Below, piece by piece: positions 6,690-8,884 of a stretch of DNA of 8,884 nt. The DNA lies in assembly GCA_030040475.1 (NCBI GenBank), contig JASHTQ010000554.1, positions 1 through 8,884 on the forward strand, in the 5' to 3' direction. Position 1 is the stretch's first letter. The number at the start of each line of letters is the position of its first letter. The stretch comes from Streptosporangiaceae bacterium (GTDB lineage: Bacteria; Actinomycetota; Actinomycetes; Streptosporangiales; Streptosporangiaceae). Position numbers and translations under genes: made by a program. The notes under the pieces were generated by a model, which was not told where the DNA came from, did no database searches, and worked only from the letters and a program-made list of their open reading frames with translations.

Positions 6690-6695
6690 GGGGAG
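6690..6695 (+). promoter_or_regulatory. Ribosome binding site deciding the dioxygenase 3 start
   Basis: GGGGAG lies 9 bases before ATG 6705. The upstream in-frame ATG 6684 is not preceded by any such site and would contain this one inside the coding region. Confidence 0.6.
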
Positions 6696-6704
6696 AGCCG
6701 CGCA

Positions 6705-7454
6705 ATGCTACCCAGCGATATCGATAATAGACGGCGCACCCGCGGAGAGTTCGACACGGCGGCCGTCCGGCGGGCGCAAGAAAGTATCCTCGTGCATGGC
6801 TTCGCGCAAGTCACTGATCGGCGGCTCGGCCTGCCCAGGGATTTCCGCGTCAAGCTATCCGAGGCCTACTTCAATAACCAGGTTCTGCGGAGCGACGTAC
6901 CCGATATTCCAGTGGACCGCAAACGGGCACGCGACGTAATATATTATGAATGGAACAGCCAAGGGCTGCGCCTGGGCGAGCATGAAGATATCCGCATCAA
7001 AGATCGCGGTGGCATCCCTGGCGAGCGCCAGCACTTTCGCGTGCTGCTCCTGGAGAACGACTATGCCCGGGCTTGGGTGACCGCCTGCCTTTCGCTTATC
7101 CCGGCTCGCTTGCGGCGTGATCGCGGTACCTTCGGGATCAACCTGTTCCGGACCTACACGAACGTCGTTACGCGACCGCACCAGGATAATGAGGAATTCA
7201 TTATCATATATGTACTGGACAAGATCGGCGGCGGCGCCAAGAGCTATCTCTATAGTGCCGATAACCCGGAAAAGAGGACATTCTACCGGACGCTACGCCC
7301 GGGCGAGATTCTTATATTCAGGGACCGTGACTTCCTGCACGGCGCGACACCGTTGAAGCCCCGGCCCAATCAGGGCGCACAACGCGACGCGATGATATGC
7401 ACCGTCGACTATCCCAGCACCTACCTAAAGAGCCCCCGCCAAGCGGGCGCATGA
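6705..7454 (+). CDS. 2-oxoglutarate/Fe(II) dioxygenase, PF10014 family (paralog 3)
   Basis: This 249-residue protein is the most divergent of the three paralogs. Iron ligands are His159 and Asp161 (PHQDNEEF) and His212 (LHGATPL). Arg227 ([11 protein letters not shown]) keeps the 15-residue spacing. Shared blocks are [25 protein letters not shown] and IIIYVL. The strand after the HxD motif reads GGGAKSYLY, with Lys where paralogs 1 and 2 have Glu. The N-terminus is basic (DNRRRTR) in place of their acidic start. Several codons are AT-rich and rare for such DNA (GTA ATA TAT TAT near 6936; ATA TAT near 7206), a sign of different ancestry. It follows the XRE gene by 36 bases and is probably in its operon. 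Its last eight or so codons after TYLK lie antisense to an aldo/keto reductase remnant, so the natural C-terminus may have been altered. Predicted hydroxylase; substrate unknown. Confidence 0.88.
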   Translation: MLPSDIDNRRRTRGEFDTAAVRRAQESILVHGFAQVTDRRLGLPRDFRVKLSEAYFNNQVLRSDVPDIPVDRKRARDVIYYEWNSQGLRLGEHEDIRIKDRGGIPGERQHFRVLLLENDYARAWVTACLSLIPARLRRDRGTFGINLFRTYTNVVTRPHQDNEEFIIIYVLDKIGGGAKSYLYSADNPEKRTFYRTLRPGEILIFRDRDFLHGATPLKPRPNQGAQRDAMICTVDYPSTYLKSPRQAGA

Positions 7455-7590
7455 GTATGACGCCGAGGCTGACCTCGTCGGCTAGCGGCAGGATCGTGCG
7501 CTCGACCTCCCGCTCCACCGGGTCGCAGGGCACCTGGACGGTGTCGATGCGGCCGCTGGCCATGAGCTCGGCCAGGTCGCCTAAGGCAGT
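7425..7590 (-). pseudogene. Aldo/keto reductase remnant
   Basis: A minus-strand frame without a usable start, running through 7590 to 7425, encodes [16 protein letters not shown], then [14 protein letters not shown] and [14 protein letters not shown]. This matches the C-terminal barrel part of aldo/keto reductases (typically SGRIDAVQVPYNP...ER...ILPLAAELGLGVIVMRPL). Only about 55 residues of an approximately 300-residue enzyme remain. The catalytic Asp/Tyr/Lys/His part and the extreme C-terminus are missing. The fragment overlaps the 3' ends of dioxygenase 3 (opposite strand) and of the TetR gene (same strand, different frame), so both neighbours appear to abut a broken gene. It is probably non-functional. 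Confidence 0.65.
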
Positions 7591-8276
7591 GTCGAGGAGC
7601 CCGCGGTCCTGGTCGGCCGCGGCCGCCGCCGTGAGCCGCCCGGCTCACGATCCGAGCCCTCCGTGGCAGGTCGGATGCCCTTGAGCAACAGCCGCCAGAA
7701 GGTCTCCGCGATCTCGTCAGCCGTGTACTGTCCCTGCACGTTGAACCACTGGTAGGCCCAGTTGCACATGCCGAACAACGCCAGTGAGGTCAGCTTGGTA
7801 TCGACGTCGGCGGCGAATGCTCCGCGCGCCTGGCCGGCCGCGATGGCCGAGCGCACCAGGGATTCGTAGCAGTCGCGCTGCGCCGCCACGTAGCGCTTCG
7901 CCGCGGCGGGCAGCTCCCTGTGGTGCTCGAAGAAGACGCGGACGTAGCCGCGATGGGTCACCATGAGGGAAAGGATGTCCTTCATCGCGCCCAGGACCAG
8001 TTCCTCGGGCTCCAGGCCGCGGCTGGCCCGCGACAGGTACCTGTCGATGAGCAGCTGGATGAATTCCTCGTGGATCGACTGCAGGATCTCTTCCTTGCTG
8101 CGGAAGTAGTGATAGAGCGTCGGCTTGGCCACCGAGACCGACAGCGCGACGTCTTCCATGCTTGTGTTCGCGTAGCCCCGGGCGTCGAAGAGCACGGCCG
8201 CCGATTCGATGATCTGGTGCCTGCGCTCCGCGGTGGACATGGCCTTGCGTCCCGCGGCAGCCGGTGCCGTTCTCAC
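7581..8276 (-). CDS. TetR-family transcriptional regulator
   Basis: This 231-residue repressor-type regulator has an N-terminal TetR helix-turn-helix at about residues 18-65. Landmarks are [19 protein letters not shown], then [17 protein letters not shown]. An all-helical ligand-binding domain follows and ends near FWRLLLKGI (about 201). The last 30 residues (Arg/Pro/Ser-rich) are not typical and read into the aldo/keto reductase remnant out of frame. The start is GTG 8276, because AGGAGG lies 6 bases upstream; ATG 8312 would overlap the upstream gene. The acyl-CoA synthetase stop codon sits inside that ribosome site, so the two genes are probably co-transcribed and translationally coupled. 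By context it may control fatty-acid or related acyl-CoA metabolism; the ligand is unknown. Confidence 0.88.
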   Translation of the reverse strand: MRTAPAAAGRKAMSTAERRHQIIESAAVLFDARGYANTSMEDVALSVSVAKPTLYHYFRSKEEILQSIHEEFIQLLIDRYLSRASRGLEPEELVLGAMKDILSLMVTHRGYVRVFFEHHRELPAAAKRYVAAQRDCYESLVRSAIAAGQARGAFAADVDTKLTSLALFGMCNWAYQWFNVQGQYTADEIAETFWRLLLKGIRPATEGSDREPGGSRRRPRPTRTAGSSTLP

Positions 8277-8282
8277 CCGCCG

Positions 8283-8288
8283 CCTCCT
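8283..8288 (-). promoter_or_regulatory. Ribosome binding site deciding the TetR start
   Basis: AGGAGG on the minus strand lies 6 bases before GTG 8276 and overlaps the TAG stop (8289-8287) of the upstream acyl-CoA synthetase gene, which suggests translational coupling. Confidence 0.75.
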
Positions 8289-8884
8289 ATTGATTGCCCG
8301 CTGCCGGTTCATCCCGATGATCGGGGTCGGCGAGCTGCCGGGCGCGGTCTCGCAGCACGTTCTTCTGGATCTTCCCGGTGGAGGTCTTTGGCAGCGGCTC
8401 GAAATACACCTGGTCGGGGGCCTTGAAGTGAGCCAGCCGGTCGCGGACGAAGTCGGTGAGCTCGCGTTCGGTCAGGTCGGGCCGCTCGGTGCTGATGAAG
8501 GCGACCGGCCGCTCGCCCCAGCGCGGGTCGGGCCGGGCCACCACCGCGGCTTCCAGCACGTCGGGATGAGCCGCGAGCACCTTCTCCACCTCCACCGAGG
8601 CGATGTTCTCCCCGCCGCTGATGATGATGTCCTTACTGCGATCGGTGAGCTCGATATACCCGTCAGGGTGGACAACGCCCAGGTCGCCGGTATGGAACCA
8701 GCCGCCGCTGAAGGCCGTCTCGGTGGCGCCCGGGTCGTCGAGGTAGCCGGCGGCGACGGTGTTGGAGCGGATGAGGATCTCACCGGTGATGCCACTGCCA
8801 GCCGACACCGGCCGCAGCTCCGGGTCCGCGACCCGGATATCGGCCACCGAGATCGTGGGCACCCCCTGCCTGCTGAGCTGCCTG
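8287..8884 (-). CDS. Acyl-CoA synthetase (AMP-forming), C-terminal part; 5' end beyond right edge
   Basis: The visible 198 residues are the C-terminal part of an ANL-superfamily ligase, which activates a carboxylic acid as acyl-AMP and transfers it to CoA. Motifs in order are GEILIRSNTVAAGY, GWFHTGD (fragment residues 61-67, ATP-ribose Asp), the hinge DRSKDIIISGGENI (81-94) and PKTSTGKIQK, whose Lys171 is the adenylation lysine. The frame stays open to the window edge (ARQGVP-type region visible as SRQGVP), so roughly 60 percent of the gene is outside. The sequence type resembles actinobacterial medium/long-chain fatty acyl-CoA ligases, but the substrate cannot be read from this part. It precedes and is probably coupled to the TetR gene. 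The C-terminal tail after the lysine motif is Asp/Arg-rich and unremarkable. Confidence 0.92.
   Translation of the reverse strand, partial: RQLSRQGVPTISVADIRVADPELRPVSAGSGITGEILIRSNTVAAGYLDDPGATETAFSGGWFHTGDLGVVHPDGYIELTDRSKDIIISGGENIASVEVEKVLAAHPDVLEAAVVARPDPRWGERPVAFISTERPDLTERELTDFVRDRLAHFKAPDQVYFEPLPKTSTGKIQKNVLRDRARQLADPDHRDEPAAGNQ

Noticed and set aside
7433..7447. CCCGC-CAA-GCGGG hairpin at the end of dioxygenase 3 as a terminator
   Set aside because: It is short, lies inside the last codons, lacks a U tract, and is explained by GC-rich sequence of the reductase remnant.
1..8884. CRISPR arrays, tRNA/rRNA genes, insertion-sequence transposases, attachment sites, and a RiPP precursor or DUF397 gene
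   Set aside because: I looked for these on both strands and saw no repeat-spacer pattern, cloverleaf, transposase motif, tRNA-end direct repeat or small partner gene that could be supported.

Overview
The window is high-GC DNA with GTG/TTG starts, an XRE-DUF5753 regulator, an actinobacterial-type M20 dipeptidase and a cyclase-like domain typical of actinomycetes. It most likely comes from a filamentous actinobacterium. I cannot name the genus from this sequence.

Layout, left to right. (1) 1-431, minus: 5' part of an unrecognised membrane-anchored protein with an in-frame internal duplication, running off the left edge. (2) 746-1468, plus: a PF10014-type 2-oxoglutarate/Fe(II) dioxygenase (paralog 1), followed by a strong hairpin. 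(3) 1755-3110, plus: an M20 metallo-dipeptidase with its own SigA-like promoter and a TTG start. (4) 3127-3861, minus: dioxygenase paralog 2, convergent with the dipeptidase. (5) 3997-5502, minus: a membrane-anchored protein with a cyclic-nucleotide-binding domain and a class III cyclase-like domain. (6) 5808-6668, plus: an XRE-DUF5753 regulator, divergent from the cyclase gene and probably co-transcribed with (7) 6705-7454, dioxygenase paralog 3. (8) About 7425-7590, minus: a remnant of an aldo/keto reductase gene overlapping the 3' ends of both neighbours. (9) 8276-7581, minus: a TetR regulator, downstream of and apparently in one operon with (10) an acyl-CoA synthetase cut by the right edge.

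The centrepiece is the set of three diverged paralogs of the L-isoleucine-4-hydroxylase-like (PF10014) dioxygenase family within 6.8 kb. Each keeps the HxD...H iron triad and the 2-oxoglutarate arginine. They are interspersed with a dipeptidase, a nucleotide-signalling protein and a regulator. A working inference is an accessory amino-acid or peptide hydroxylation locus with its own regulation, where the dipeptidase could supply or release the substrate. No precursor peptide, NRPS, transporter or amino-acid ligase gene is visible, so the substrate is unknown. The aldo/keto reductase remnant and the AT-richer codons of paralog 3 suggest that the right boundary of an inserted block lies near 7425. 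The TetR and acyl-CoA synthetase genes look like unrelated chromosomal lipid-metabolism genes beyond it.
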